The notes under the pieces are model-generated. The model worked only from the letters and a program-made list of their open reading frames with translations, was not told the DNA's origin and searched no databases. 63,087 nucleotides of DNA from CAZTDU01 sp050248795. Its GTDB lineage: Bacteria; Pseudomonadota; Gammaproteobacteria; Burkholderiales; SG8-39. Made by a program: the position numbers and the translations under genes. Every line of letters starts with the position of its first letter. Position 1 is the stretch's first letter. Shown here piece after piece: positions 38,933-47,801 of the stretch. The stretch is taken from the NCBI GenBank assembly GCA_050248795.1, contig JBFWRS010000019.1:1-63087 (forward strand), given 5' to 3'.

Positions 38933-40006
38933 GTGAGATTCATCTTCAAGACCGGATACGAGCAGGACCTGCGCCTGTTCAAGCACGGCGGCACCATGTT
39001 CTGGTACGGCCTGCTCGGCGTTCTGCTGCTCGCCGCGCCGTGGTGGGCGGGCGAGTACGTGATGACGCAGTTGCACTTCATCCTGATCTACTCCATCGTC
39101 GGCTTCGGCCTGATGCTGCTGGTCGGCTACACCGGCCAGATCTCGCTCGGCCACGCCGCGTTCCTCGCCGTCGGCGCCTACACGGAGGCGCTGATGCAGT
39201 CCGCGGGCGTGCCGTTCGTGGTCTCGATCAGCTGCGCTGCTCTGTTCGCCGGCATGGTCGGCATCATCGTCGGGCTGCCCGCGCTGCGCCTGAAGGGCAT
39301 CTACCTGGCGATCGCGACCATCGCGTTCAACGTCATCGTCGAGGAGATCACCGCGCGCTGGGAGTCGGTCACCGGCGGCAACCAGGGCAAGCACCTGAAG
39401 CCGATCGAGCTGTTCGGCACGAAGATGGAATCGGACGCGCAGTTCTACTACATCTGTCTCGCGCTGGCGGCTGCCGCCTGCCTCGGGCTGGTGAACCTCC
39501 TGCGCTCGCCCACCGGGCGGGCGTTCGTCGCCATCCGCGATTCCGAGATCTCCGCGTCCTGCATGGGCGTCAACCTCGCCTGGTACAAGACCATGGCGTT
39601 CGCGATTTCCGCCGCGCTCACCGGCGTCGCCGGCGCGCTCTACGCGCACAAGATCGCGTTCATTTCGCCCGAGCAGTTCGGCCTGCTGGTGTCGATCGAG
39701 CTGGTGACGATCGTGATCCTCGGCGGCATCGGCTTCCTGCACGGCGCGGTCCTCGGCTCGGTGTTCATCATCGTGCTGCCGCAGCTCATCTCGCTCGCCA
39801 AGGACTACCTGCCCCAGGGCGTGCAGGCCTCGGGCCTGCAGGCGGTAGTGTTCGGCATCGTGCTGGTGGCCTTCATCATCTTCGAGCCGATGGGCATGTA
39901 CGGGCGCTGGCTGAAGATCCGAACCTGGTTCGAGCTGTTTCCGTTCTACCGCAAGGGCATGTTCCGGCGCCAGCGCACCTACACCAAGTCGGAGCGGTTG
40001 CGGTGA
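38933..40006 (+). CDS. Branched-chain-type ABC transporter permease (LivM-like)
   Basis: 357 residues, from a GTG 5 bases after the previous stop. LivM features: VGFGLMLLVGYTGQISLGHAAFLAVGAYTEA, LRLKGIYLAIATIAFNVIVEEI and the EAA-like loop ISAALTGVAGALYAH. It has a C-terminal cytoplasmic tail (FRRQRTYTKSERLR). It overlaps the LivG-like gene as GTGA. Translational coupling through the entire operon points to a single transporter. Confidence 0.92.
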   Translation: MRFIFKTGYEQDLRLFKHGGTMFWYGLLGVLLLAAPWWAGEYVMTQLHFILIYSIVGFGLMLLVGYTGQISLGHAAFLAVGAYTEALMQSAGVPFVVSISCAALFAGMVGIIVGLPALRLKGIYLAIATIAFNVIVEEITARWESVTGGNQGKHLKPIELFGTKMESDAQFYYICLALAAAACLGLVNLLRSPTGRAFVAIRDSEISASCMGVNLAWYKTMAFAISAALTGVAGALYAHKIAFISPEQFGLLVSIELVTIVILGGIGFLHGAVLGSVFIIVLPQLISLAKDYLPQGVQASGLQAVVFGIVLVAFIIFEPMGMYGRWLKIRTWFELFPFYRKGMFRRQRTYTKSERLR

Positions 40007-40767
40007 GCTTCTTTGCAGTGGAGAACCTCGGCATCCGCTTCGGCGGGCTGGTAGCCGTGGACGGCATCTCCTTCGAGGTGAAGGAGGGCGAGTGCTACAC
40101 CATCATCGGGCCGAACGGCGCGGGCAAGACGACGATCTTCAACCTGATCGGCCTGATCTACCCGCCGACCTCAGGCACCATCCACTTCGGCGACCGCGTG
40201 CTGAACGGGCTGCCGCCGCATCGCGTGGCCGAGTTCGGCATCGCGCGCACGTTCCAGAACATCGAGCTCTTCGAGCACGCCAGCGTGCTGCAGAACCTGC
40301 TGATCGGCAGGCACCGCCATCGGCAGACTTCCGTCTGGCAGGAGTTGCTGTTCACGCCCGCGGTACGGCGCGCGGAGCTCGCCCAGCGAGAGGCGGTGGA
40401 GCAGGTGATCGACTTCCTCGACCTTGCCAAGTACCGTGACAGCCTGGTGGCCGGGCTGCCTTACGGCGTGCGCAAGGTGGTCGAGCTGGCGCGCGCGCTG
40501 TCCACGCAACCGAAGCTGCTGCTGCTGGACGAACCCTCCTCCGGGCTCAACCCGGAGGAGACGGACGACATGGCGTTCTGGATCGAAGACATCAAGCGCG
40601 AGCTCGGCATCACCGTGCTGATGGTCGAGCACGACATGAACCTGGTGTCGCGCGTGTCCGATCGCGTGCTGGCGATGAACGAGGGCAGGGCGATCGCCGA
40701 GGGCACGCCCGCCGAAGTGCAATCGCACCCGGCGGTGGTCGAGGCGTATCTCGGAGGCGCCGCGTGA
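40003..40767 (+). CDS. Branched-chain-type ABC transporter ATPase (LivG-like)
   Basis: 254 residues from the GTG at 40003. Walker A is GPNGAGKTT (36-44). The ABC signature is of the LivG form (LPYGVRKVVELARAL instead of LSGGQ). Walker B is LLLLDEPSSGLNPEE, followed by the switch His in MVEHDMNLV. The frame is open far upstream, but that part is out-of-frame permease coding. It pairs with the LivF-like ATPase to drive uptake. Confidence 0.93.
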   Translation: MSFFAVENLGIRFGGLVAVDGISFEVKEGECYTIIGPNGAGKTTIFNLIGLIYPPTSGTIHFGDRVLNGLPPHRVAEFGIARTFQNIELFEHASVLQNLLIGRHRHRQTSVWQELLFTPAVRRAELAQREAVEQVIDFLDLAKYRDSLVAGLPYGVRKVVELARALSTQPKLLLLDEPSSGLNPEETDDMAFWIEDIKRELGITVLMVEHDMNLVSRVSDRVLAMNEGRAIAEGTPAEVQSHPAVVEAYLGGAA

Positions 40768-41543
40768 ACGCCGCCGTGCCGATCCTCGAACTGGCGAACA
40801 TCGAGTCCTCCTACGGCCCGGTGCAGGCGCTGCGCGGCGTGTCGCTGACCGTGCCCGAGGGCAGGATCGTCACCGTGCTCGGCGCCAACGGCGCGGGCAA
40901 GAGCACCATCCTGAAGACCATCTCCGGCATCATCGACCCGCTCAAGGGCCAGGTGAAGCTGCGCGGCGAGGAGATCCAGCGCCGCACGCCGGACTGGATC
41001 GTGCGCGCCGGCATCGGCCATGTTCCCGAGGGGCGCGAGGTGTTCCCGCTGCTGTCGATCGAGGACAACCTGCGCATGGGTGCGTACACGCGCTCGGACA
41101 AGGACGAGATCGCCAGGGACATCGAGGCGGTGTTCGCGTACTTTCCGATCCTGCGCGAGCGCAGGAAGCAGGAGGCGGGCCAGCTCTCCGGCGGCCAGCA
41201 GCAGATGCTGGCGATCTCGCGCGCGCTGCTGTCGCGGCCGCAGGTGATGCTGATGGACGAGCCCAGCCTCGGCCTGTCGCCGAAGCTGACCAAGGAGATC
41301 TTCGACATCATCGTGCGCATCAACCGCGAGCGCGGCACCACCATCCTGCTGGTCGAGCAGAACGCCAACATGGCGCTGAAGGTGGGCGACATCGGCTACG
41401 TGCTGGAAGTCGGCCGCATCGTCATGGAAGACACCTGCGCCAGGCTCGCGGCGAAGGAGGACATCCAGGAGTTCTACCTCGGCATGAAGAGCGAGGGCGT
41501 GAGGGGGACGAGGCGATGGAAGAAGAAAAAGCAGTGGCGCTGA
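40764..41543 (+). CDS. Branched-chain-type ABC transporter ATPase (LivF-like)
   Basis: 259 residues from a GTG overlapping the previous stop. Walker A GANGAGKST (40-48), signature LSGGQQQMLAISRAL, Walker B VMLMDEPSLGLSPK and LVEQNANMAL. The last 19 residues, rich in Lys/Arg (RGTRRWKKKKQWR), go beyond the usual LivF end and are coded by bases shared with the start of the CoA ligase gene (28-base overlap). Confidence 0.92.
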   Translation: MNAAVPILELANIESSYGPVQALRGVSLTVPEGRIVTVLGANGAGKSTILKTISGIIDPLKGQVKLRGEEIQRRTPDWIVRAGIGHVPEGREVFPLLSIEDNLRMGAYTRSDKDEIARDIEAVFAYFPILRERRKQEAGQLSGGQQQMLAISRALLSRPQVMLMDEPSLGLSPKLTKEIFDIIVRINRERGTTILLVEQNANMALKVGDIGYVLEVGRIVMEDTCARLAAKEDIQEFYLGMKSEGVRGTRRWKKKKQWR

Positions 41544-43372
41544 GCGCCGCGGCGGACGGCGACGCCGACACCGTGCCGCGGATGTTCCGCGACGGTGCGC
41601 GCCGTCGCGCCGGGCGCGTCATCCTGCGCCAGAAGGAACTCGGCATCTGGAAGAGCACCACCTGGCGCGAGCTGGAGGCGATCGTGCGCGAGGTCGGCAT
41701 GGGGCTGGCGAGCCTGGGCTACGCGCCGGGCGAGGTGGTGTCGATCCTGTCCAACACCAAGCGCGAATGGATGTACGCCGACCTCGCCGCGCTGTGCGCG
41801 GGCGGCGTGGTGAACGGCATCTACCCGACCGACGCCGCGGCGCAGTGCGAGTACCTGCTCGCGGATTCGGCATCGGTGTACGCCTTCGTCGAGGACGACG
41901 AGCAGCTCGACAAGGTGCTCGAGGTGCGCGAGCGGCTGCCCGCGCTGCGGCGCATTTTCGTCTTCGACATGGAAGGCCTGCACGACCTGGACGACGCGCA
42001 GGTGATGAGCCTGGACGCGCTGCGCGCACTCGGGCGAGAATACGACGCCAGGAGCCCGGGCGAGTGGGACCGGCGCATCGAAACCCGCCGCCCCGAGGAC
42101 CTGGCGATACTCGTCTATACCTCGGGCACCACCGGCCGCCCCAAGGGCGCGATGATCTCGCACCGGAACATCGTGCTCACCTGCAGGGCCTACCAGCAGG
42201 CCTTCCCGCAGGACGAAGGCGACGAGCGCATGGCATTCCTGCCGCTGTGCCACATCGCCGAGCGCGTCGGCGGCGAGTATCACGCCATCCATGCCGGCGC
42301 GGTGCTCAACTTCGTCGAGAATCCGGACACCGTGCCCGAGAACGTGCGCGAGATCTCACCCACCGTGTTCACCGCCGTGCCGCGGGTGTGGGAGAAGTTC
42401 TACTCCGGCGTGCTGATCCGCATCCGCGAGGCCGGCGCGCTGCAGCAGTGGGCGTACAAGGTCGCGATCGGCATCGGTTACCGGCAGGCGAAGCTGCGCG
42501 AGGAGCGCAAGCCGGTTCCCGTCGGCTTGCGGCTCGCTTTCTGGCTCGCGCGCGTGCTGGTGCTGAACAACGTGCGCAAGGTGATCGGCGTGCACCGCGC
42601 CAAGGTCCTGGTCACCGGTGCGGCGCCGATCTCGCCGGACCTGCTGCGCTGGTACATGGCGCTGGGGCTGGAGATGTACGAGGTCTGGGGCATGACCGAA
42701 TCCTGCGGTGCGGTGACGGCGAACCCGGCCGGGCGGGCCAAGCCCGGCACGATCGGGCCGCAGATGTCGCACGCCGAGGTGAAGCTCTCGCCCGAAGGCG
42801 AGCTGATGGTGCGCGGTCCAACGGTGTTCATGGGCTACCTGAACCAGCCGGAGAAGACCGCCGAGACGCTGCAGGATGGCTGGCTGCACACGGGAGATGT
42901 CGGCCGCGTGGACGACGAGGGCTTCTTCTCCATCACCGACCGCATGAAGGACATCATCATCACCGCGGGCGGCAAGAACATCACGCCCTCGGAGTTCGAG
43001 AACCAGCTCAAGTTCTCGCCCTACATCACCGACGCGGTCGTCGTCGGCGACAAGCGCCCGTTCCTGGTCGCCATCATCATGATCGACCACGAGAACGTCG
43101 AGATGTACGCGCAAGAGAACGCCATCCCGTTCTCGAACTACGCCAGCCTGTGCCGGCGCCCCGAGATCCAGGAGCTGATCCAGGGCGAGATCGCCAAGGT
43201 CAACCGGCTTTTCGCCCGGGTAGAGCAGGTGAAGAAGTTCCGCCTGCTGGAGACGAAGCTGACGGCCGAGGACGAGGAACTGACGCCGACCATGAAGCTT
43301 AAGCGCAAGCTCGTGAACGAGAAGTACAGGGACCTGATCGAGGCAATGTACGCGGAGAAGGCGGCGGCGTGA
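41516..43372 (+). CDS. Long-chain-type acyl-CoA synthetase (AMP-forming)
   Basis: 618 residues, the size of the long FACL group. P-loop TSGTTGRPKG (202-211), the MYEVWGMTESCGAVT stretch, HTGDVGRVDDEGFFSITDRMKDIIITAGGKNI and a C-terminal extension (LTAEDEELTPTMKLKRKLVNEKY) typical of FadD15-type synthetases. It overlaps the LivF-like gene by 28 bases and is followed by the binding-protein gene, so it is embedded in the importer operon. It probably activates the imported acid. Confidence 0.92.
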   Translation: MEEEKAVALSAAADGDADTVPRMFRDGARRRAGRVILRQKELGIWKSTTWRELEAIVREVGMGLASLGYAPGEVVSILSNTKREWMYADLAALCAGGVVNGIYPTDAAAQCEYLLADSASVYAFVEDDEQLDKVLEVRERLPALRRIFVFDMEGLHDLDDAQVMSLDALRALGREYDARSPGEWDRRIETRRPEDLAILVYTSGTTGRPKGAMISHRNIVLTCRAYQQAFPQDEGDERMAFLPLCHIAERVGGEYHAIHAGAVLNFVENPDTVPENVREISPTVFTAVPRVWEKFYSGVLIRIREAGALQQWAYKVAIGIGYRQAKLREERKPVPVGLRLAFWLARVLVLNNVRKVIGVHRAKVLVTGAAPISPDLLRWYMALGLEMYEVWGMTESCGAVTANPAGRAKPGTIGPQMSHAEVKLSPEGELMVRGPTVFMGYLNQPEKTAETLQDGWLHTGDVGRVDDEGFFSITDRMKDIIITAGGKNITPSEFENQLKFSPYITDAVVVGDKRPFLVAIIMIDHENVEMYAQENAIPFSNYASLCRRPEIQELIQGEIAKVNRLFARVEQVKKFRLLETKLTAEDEELTPTMKLKRKLVNEKYRDLIEAMYAEKAAA

Positions 43373-43424
43373 CTAAGCCGCGGCCATCCGGTAGAGTTGC
43401 AGCCATCCACTAGGAGGAGAAACC

Positions 43425-44594
43425 ATGAAATTCATTGCGGCCAGACTCATCGCGGCAACCGCCCTTGCGCTCGGCGCCTCGGGCGCGCTGGCGCAGACCC
43501 AGGGCGTCAGCAAGAACGAGATCGTCATCGGCAGCATCCAGGACCTGAGCGGCCCGGTGGTCGTCTACTCCAAGCCGACCTCGAACGGCATGCGCATGCG
43601 CGTGGATGAGATCAACGCCGCCGGCGGCATCCACGGCAGGAAGCTCAAGCTGTTCATCGAGGATTCCGGCTACGACCCGAGGAAGGCAGTGCTGGCCCAG
43701 CAGAAGCTGCTGCAGCGCGACAAGGTGTTCGCCATGCTCGGCACGCTGGGCACGCCGGTGATCGCGGCCACCATGCCGCTGGTGCTGGAGCGCAACCTGC
43801 CGCACCTGTTCCCGCTCACCGGCGCGGCGCTGGCCTACGAGCCGGTGCAGAAGAACAAGTTCCAGATCTTCGCGCCCTACGCCGACACCGTCGCGTCCGC
43901 GACCCGGTACCTGATGAAGCAGAAGGGCTACCAGAAGGTCGGCATCATGTACCAGGACGACGACTTCGGCCTCGAAATCCTCAGGGGCGCCGAGGCGGCG
44001 GTGAAGGCCGAGGGCAAGAAGCTGTGCGAGCGCACCAACTACAAGCGCGGGGCGACCGACTTCTCGTCGCAGATCCAGCGCCTGCGCAGCGCCGGCTGCG
44101 ACTTCGTCGTGCTCGGCACCATCGTGCGCGAAACCATCGGCGCGATGGCCACCGCGCGCAAGCTCGGCTGGAACGTCGAGTTCCTCGGCAGCTCCGCCTC
44201 GTACGACAACAACATCCCGCGCGTCGGCAAGGGTGCGGTCGAGGGCTTCTACGCCATCTCGGTGCAGGCCGAGATCCCCGACTACGCCACCGCCAACTCG
44301 CGCCTGAAGCAGTGGATGGACGACTACAAGAAGCGCTTCAACGAGGACGCGACGCTGTTTTCGACCGCGGGCTACACGATCATCGACGTGTTCGCGCGCG
44401 CCGCGGAGAAGGCCGGCCCGAAACTGAACGCGGAAACGCTGAACGCGGCGCTTGAGAGCCTGACCGTGCCGCGCGACTTCTTCGGCGCGCCCGAGTACAG
44501 CTTCTCGAAGACCAACCACCTCGGCAACCGCCGCGGCAAGATCACCCAGATCCAGGGCGGCAAGTGGGTGAAGGTTACCGACTACCTGGATTGA
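43425..44594 (+). CDS. ABC transporter substrate-binding protein (LivJ-type, type I fold)
   Basis: 389 residues. Signal peptide MKFIAARLIAATALALGASGALA with cleavage before Q24. The mature start (GVSKNEIVIGSIQDLSGPVVVYSKPTSNGMRMRVDEINAAGGIHGRKL) is the standard type I binding-protein opening, followed by DSGYDPRKAVLAQQKLLQRDKVFAMLG. It binds the substrate in the periplasm for the LivHMGF-like transporter. The neighbouring CoA ligase argues for a carboxylic acid rather than an amino acid. GGAGGAG precedes the ATG. Confidence 0.92.
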   Translation: MKFIAARLIAATALALGASGALAQTQGVSKNEIVIGSIQDLSGPVVVYSKPTSNGMRMRVDEINAAGGIHGRKLKLFIEDSGYDPRKAVLAQQKLLQRDKVFAMLGTLGTPVIAATMPLVLERNLPHLFPLTGAALAYEPVQKNKFQIFAPYADTVASATRYLMKQKGYQKVGIMYQDDDFGLEILRGAEAAVKAEGKKLCERTNYKRGATDFSSQIQRLRSAGCDFVVLGTIVRETIGAMATARKLGWNVEFLGSSASYDNNIPRVGKGAVEGFYAISVQAEIPDYATANSRLKQWMDDYKKRFNEDATLFSTAGYTIIDVFARAAEKAGPKLNAETLNAALESLTVPRDFFGAPEYSFSKTNHLGNRRGKITQIQGGKWVKVTDYLD

Positions 44595-44613
44595 AGCGGG
44601 TTCACCAGCCTCG

Positions 44614-44648
44614 ACGCCTGCCGGCGCATCCGCCCGGCAGGCGTTTTT
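44614..44648 (+). terminator. Rho-independent terminator after the ABC-importer operon
   Basis: A perfect 11-base stem, ACGCCTGCCGG (44614-44624) with CCGGCAGGCGT (44634-44644), has a 9-base loop and is followed directly by TTTTT. It separates the importer operon from the AroQ-like gene that starts at 44665. Confidence 0.9.
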
Positions 44649-44664
44649 CGTTGCGGAGCACCAC

Positions 44665-45129
44665 ATGCCGAACATCCTGCTGATCCAGGGCCCGAACATG
44701 AGCTTCCTCGGCCGGCGCCAGCCCGAGCTCTACGGCCGCACCACCGCTGCGCAGCTGGACGCCCTGCTGCAAAAGCACGCGCAGGCGAACCGGTACCGGC
44801 TCGACATCTTCTACACCCACAGCGAGGCCGCGGCGATCGAGCGGCTGTACGCCGCGGTGGACGCGAAGGTCGACGGCGTGGTGATGAACCCGGCGGCCTT
44901 CCTCTTTGCTGGCTATGCGCTGCGCGACTGCCTGCGCGCGATCCCGATGCCGTACGTCGAGGTGCACATGACCAACATCGACAAGCGCGGCATCCGCTCG
45001 ATCCTCGCCGAAGCCGCGGTGGGCATGGTCGCCGGCTTCGGCGTGAAGTCCTACGTGCTGGGGCTCGAAGCGATGCTCGACCACCTGCAGCGCGCGAAGC
45101 CGCGGCCGCGCGGCCGCAAGGCGCGATGA
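44665..45129 (+). CDS. Divergent type II 3-dehydroquinate dehydratase-like protein
   Basis: 154 residues of the AroQ fold: ILLIQGPNMSFLGRRQPELYG, then DGVVMNPAAF and PYVEVHMTNI. Compared with the M. tuberculosis enzyme from memory, the catalytic Tyr (Y23), the loop Arg (R18), N75 and H101 are kept. The substrate-clamping H81-T-S is replaced by F81-A-G, and the Arg near 112 is shifted by one. It may be a dehydratase for a related cyclic acid rather than a shikimate-pathway enzyme. It lies just after the importer operon. Confidence 0.82.
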   Translation: MPNILLIQGPNMSFLGRRQPELYGRTTAAQLDALLQKHAQANRYRLDIFYTHSEAAAIERLYAAVDAKVDGVVMNPAAFLFAGYALRDCLRAIPMPYVEVHMTNIDKRGIRSILAEAAVGMVAGFGVKSYVLGLEAMLDHLQRAKPRPRGRKAR

Positions 45130-45413
45130 GCGCCGCGCCAGCCGATCCGGCCGCGGCCGAACGCATGCGGCGCCTCTTGCCTTGGCTTGCGCTCGACGCA
45201 GTCGGTGCGATCTGCCTCGCGTTCGGCGTCGCCGGCGCGACTTCCACGTCGCTGCATGGCGTATTCCCGCTGCTCGCCGACAAGGACAATGCCTGGCGCC
45301 TGGCAGGCCTGGGCGTGCTGCTGATGGTGCTCGCGCTGCCGGCAATCCTGAAGATCCTGCGCCTGACGGGCCGGAACGCAGGGGACGGCCTGCCGCCGGG
45401 CGCTAGCCGATGA
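45126..45413 (+). CDS. Small membrane protein of unknown function (95 aa)
   Basis: 95 residues with two predicted membrane helices (WLALDAVGAICLAFGVAGA and LAGLGVLLMVLALPAILKIL). It starts in an ATGA overlap with the AroQ-like gene, so both are cotranslated. I recognise no family. Its end overlaps the convergent thioesterase gene by 11 bases. Confidence 0.7.
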   Translation: MSAAPADPAAAERMRRLLPWLALDAVGAICLAFGVAGATSTSLHGVFPLLADKDNAWRLAGLGVLLMVLALPAILKILRLTGRNAGDGLPPGASR

Positions 45414-45846
45414 CGTAGGCAGCGCTGCCGCTGGAGATCAGCTCGCCTTCGTCGTTGTGCAGCTCCATGTGCGTAACCGCGATGCGCTTGCCCTTCCTGA
45501 CGATGCGCGCCGAGGCGACGAAGTACTTGCCTCGGCCCGGGCGCAGGTAGTCGACGCGCAGGTCGATGGTGCCCATGTTGGGAAAGCTCGTCGGCATGAC
45601 CTTAACTTCCTCCAGCAGCGCCAGCATGATGGCGTAGCCGCCGGCCACGTCGAGCGTCGCCGAGATGACGCCGCCGTGCAGGATCTTGCGCGCCGGGTTG
45701 CCGACCAGTTCGGGGCGCATGTCGAAGCGCAGCTTCGGCGCCTCCGGGTCGAACGATTCGACCTTCAGGCCGATCAGCTTGTTGAACGCGATGTATTCCT
45801 CCATCACCTTGCGCATCAGCGCGCGGGTCACTGCGTTCTGCTTCAT
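45403..45846 (-). CDS. PaaI-type hotdog-fold thioesterase
   Basis: 147 residues. The hotdog core reads HGGVISATLDVAGGYAIML, with the family's HGG motif, then MGTIDLRVDYLRPGRG and GKRIAVTHMELHNDEGELISSGSAAYVI. PaaI-like enzymes hydrolyse acyl- or arylacyl-CoA thioesters and free trapped CoA. The start at 45846 overlaps the carboxylase stop as ATGA. The frame continues upstream only as out-of-frame carboxylase coding. Confidence 0.88.
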   Translation of the reverse strand: MKQNAVTRALMRKVMEEYIAFNKLIGLKVESFDPEAPKLRFDMRPELVGNPARKILHGGVISATLDVAGGYAIMLALLEEVKVMPTSFPNMGTIDLRVDYLRPGRGKYFVASARIVRKGKRIAVTHMELHNDEGELISSGSAAYVIG

Positions 45847-47801
45847 TCCGGCTCCAGTTCGGCGAGCAGCTGGCCAGGCGCGACCTGCGCGCCGGCAGCC
45901 ACGTGCACGGCTTTCACGCGCGCGGCCGCGGGTGCGGCCAGCGCGTGTTCCATTTTCATCGCTTCCAGCACCACGAGCGGTGCGCCGGCCTCGACGCGCT
46001 GGCCGGGCGCGACATGCACCGCGGCGACGCGCGCGTTCATCGGCGCGAGCACGCGTCCGTCGCCCGTCCCGCCCTCGGGCCGTGCCGCCGGCGCATGCAG
46101 CACGTTCGCGAGGCGCAGGCTCTTGCCGTTGCGCGCCAGGTGCAGCGTGCCGCCCTCGGCGCGGAAGTCGACCGATTCCTCCACCAGTCCGCGCAGCTCG
46201 ATGCGCGCGCGCGCGCCTTCGACCGACACGATCCTGATGCCGATCGCCTCGGCGCCGACGTGGGCGACGCATCGGCCGTGCCCGGTCTCGATGCCGATCT
46301 CTGCCGCATCGCCATTGCACGCGAGCTTCAGGCGCTGCAGCCGTGCCGGGTTGTTGCTCCACGAGGACCACTCGCCGTGGCCTGCGCGCCGCGCCGCATC
46401 GTCGGCGACAAGCATCGCGGCAATGGCAAGGTCGTCCGCGCTCGCCGGCACCGGCCGCACCCGCGCGAAGCGGCGCGACAGGAACTCGGTGGTCGGCCCG
46501 CGGCGCGCGAACACCTCGTCGCGCAGCACCGCGGCGAGCAGCGCCTTGTTTGTGTCGATGCCAAGCGCCACCGTCGCGTCGAGCGCGGCGGCGAGCTGCT
46601 CGCGCGCCGCGTCGCGCGTGGGCGCGTGGACGACGAGCTTGGCGATCATCGAATCGTAGTAGGGCGAGATTTCGGCGCCGGATTCGAGCGCATGATCGAC
46701 GCGGATGCCGCGCGGTTCGCGCCACAGGGCGAGCGCGCCGCTTTGCGGCAGGCAGTCGAGCGCAGGATCCTCGGCGCACAGGCGCGCCTCGATCGCGTGG
46801 CCTGAGAATCGGATGTCCGCCTGGCGCAGCGGCAGCGGCTCGCCGGCGGCGATGCGCAGCTGCCATTCCACCAGGTCCAGCCCGGTGACCGCCTCGGTGA
46901 CCGCATGCTCGACCTGCAAGCGCGTATTCATCTCCATGAACCAGAACTGGCCCTCGTCGCCGAGCAGGAATTCCACCGTGCCCGCACCAGCGTAGCCCGA
47001 GGCGCGTGCGACCGCGACCGCCGCCGCACCCATGCGCGTGCGCAGCGGTCCGTCCACCGCGGGCGAAGGCGTTTCCTCGATCAGCTTCTGGTGCCGGCGC
47101 TGCACCGAGCAGTCGCGCTCGCCCATGTGCACGCAGCCGCCGTGCGCGTCGGCGAACACCTGCACTTCGACGTGGCGCGCGGCGAGCAGCGCGCCCTCGA
47201 GCAGCACGCTTGCGTCGCCGAAGGCGTGGCGCGCTTCCGACCGCGCCTGATCCAGCGCTGCGGGAAACTCATCCAGCGTTCTCACCAGCCGCATGCCGCG
47301 CCCGCCGCCGCCGGCTGCCGCCTTGATCATCAGCGGGAAGCCGGTCTTCACCGCGGCCTCGGCGATCGCCGTGTCGCTCTGGTCGGGGTCGTCATAGCCG
47401 GGCAGCACCGGCACGCCGGCGGCGCGTGCGAGGCGCTTGGCCTGCGACTTGTTGCCCATGGCGCGGATCGCTGCCGGCGGCGGGCCGACCCAGGCGAGCC
47501 CGGCGCCGATCACGGCGTCCGCGAATGCGGCGTTCTCGGCGAGGAAGCCGTAGCCCGGATGCACCGCGTCGGCGCGGCTGCGGCGCGCGGCTTCGATGAT
47601 GGCGTCGATGTTCAGGTAGGACTCGCGCGGCGAGGCTGGGCCGATGCGCGCGGCCATGTCCGCTTCGCGCGCATGCCGCGCCTCGCGGTCGGCATCCGAA
47701 TACACGGCGATGGTGCGCAGACCCATGCGCCGCGCGGTGCGCTGGATGCGCAGCGATATTTCGCCTCGGTTGGCGATCAGGAGTGAGCGAAACGCTGGCA
47801 C
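45843..47801 (-). CDS. Biotin-dependent acyl-CoA carboxylase alpha subunit
   Basis: 652 residues. Biotin carboxylase (about 1-445: LLIANRGEISLRIQRTARRMG, ATP-grasp glycine loop AAAGGGGRGMRLV, FMEMNTRLQVEHAVTE), a linker, and a C-terminal biotin carrier domain with the biotinylation site AMKM at Lys616. It carboxylates biotin with bicarbonate and ATP. The start is a GTG directly after the preceding stop (TAAGTG). The carboxyltransferase beta subunit is not adjacent. The best local candidate is at 56666-58285. Confidence 0.92.
   Translation of the reverse strand: MPAFRSLLIANRGEISLRIQRTARRMGLRTIAVYSDADREARHAREADMAARIGPASPRESYLNIDAIIEAARRSRADAVHPGYGFLAENAAFADAVIGAGLAWVGPPPAAIRAMGNKSQAKRLARAAGVPVLPGYDDPDQSDTAIAEAAVKTGFPLMIKAAAGGGGRGMRLVRTLDEFPAALDQARSEARHAFGDASVLLEGALLAARHVEVQVFADAHGGCVHMGERDCSVQRRHQKLIEETPSPAVDGPLRTRMGAAAVAVARASGYAGAGTVEFLLGDEGQFWFMEMNTRLQVEHAVTEAVTGLDLVEWQLRIAAGEPLPLRQADIRFSGHAIEARLCAEDPALDCLPQSGALALWREPRGIRVDHALESGAEISPYYDSMIAKLVVHAPTRDAAREQLAAALDATVALGIDTNKALLAAVLRDEVFARRGPTTEFLSRRFARVRPVPASADDLAIAAMLVADDAARRAGHGEWSSWSNNPARLQRLKLACNGDAAEIGIETGHGRCVAHVGAEAIGIRIVSVEGARARIELRGLVEESVDFRAEGGTLHLARNGKSLRLANVLHAPAARPEGGTGDGRVLAPMNARVAAVHVAPGQRVEAGAPLVVLEAMKMEHALAAPAAARVKAVHVAAGAQVAPGQLLAELEPE

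Noticed and set aside
41500..41543. Frameshift at the livF-ligase junction
   Set aside because: The 28-base overlap might suggest a sequencing error, but both proteins have complete domains and reasonable ends, so a real overlap is the simpler reading.
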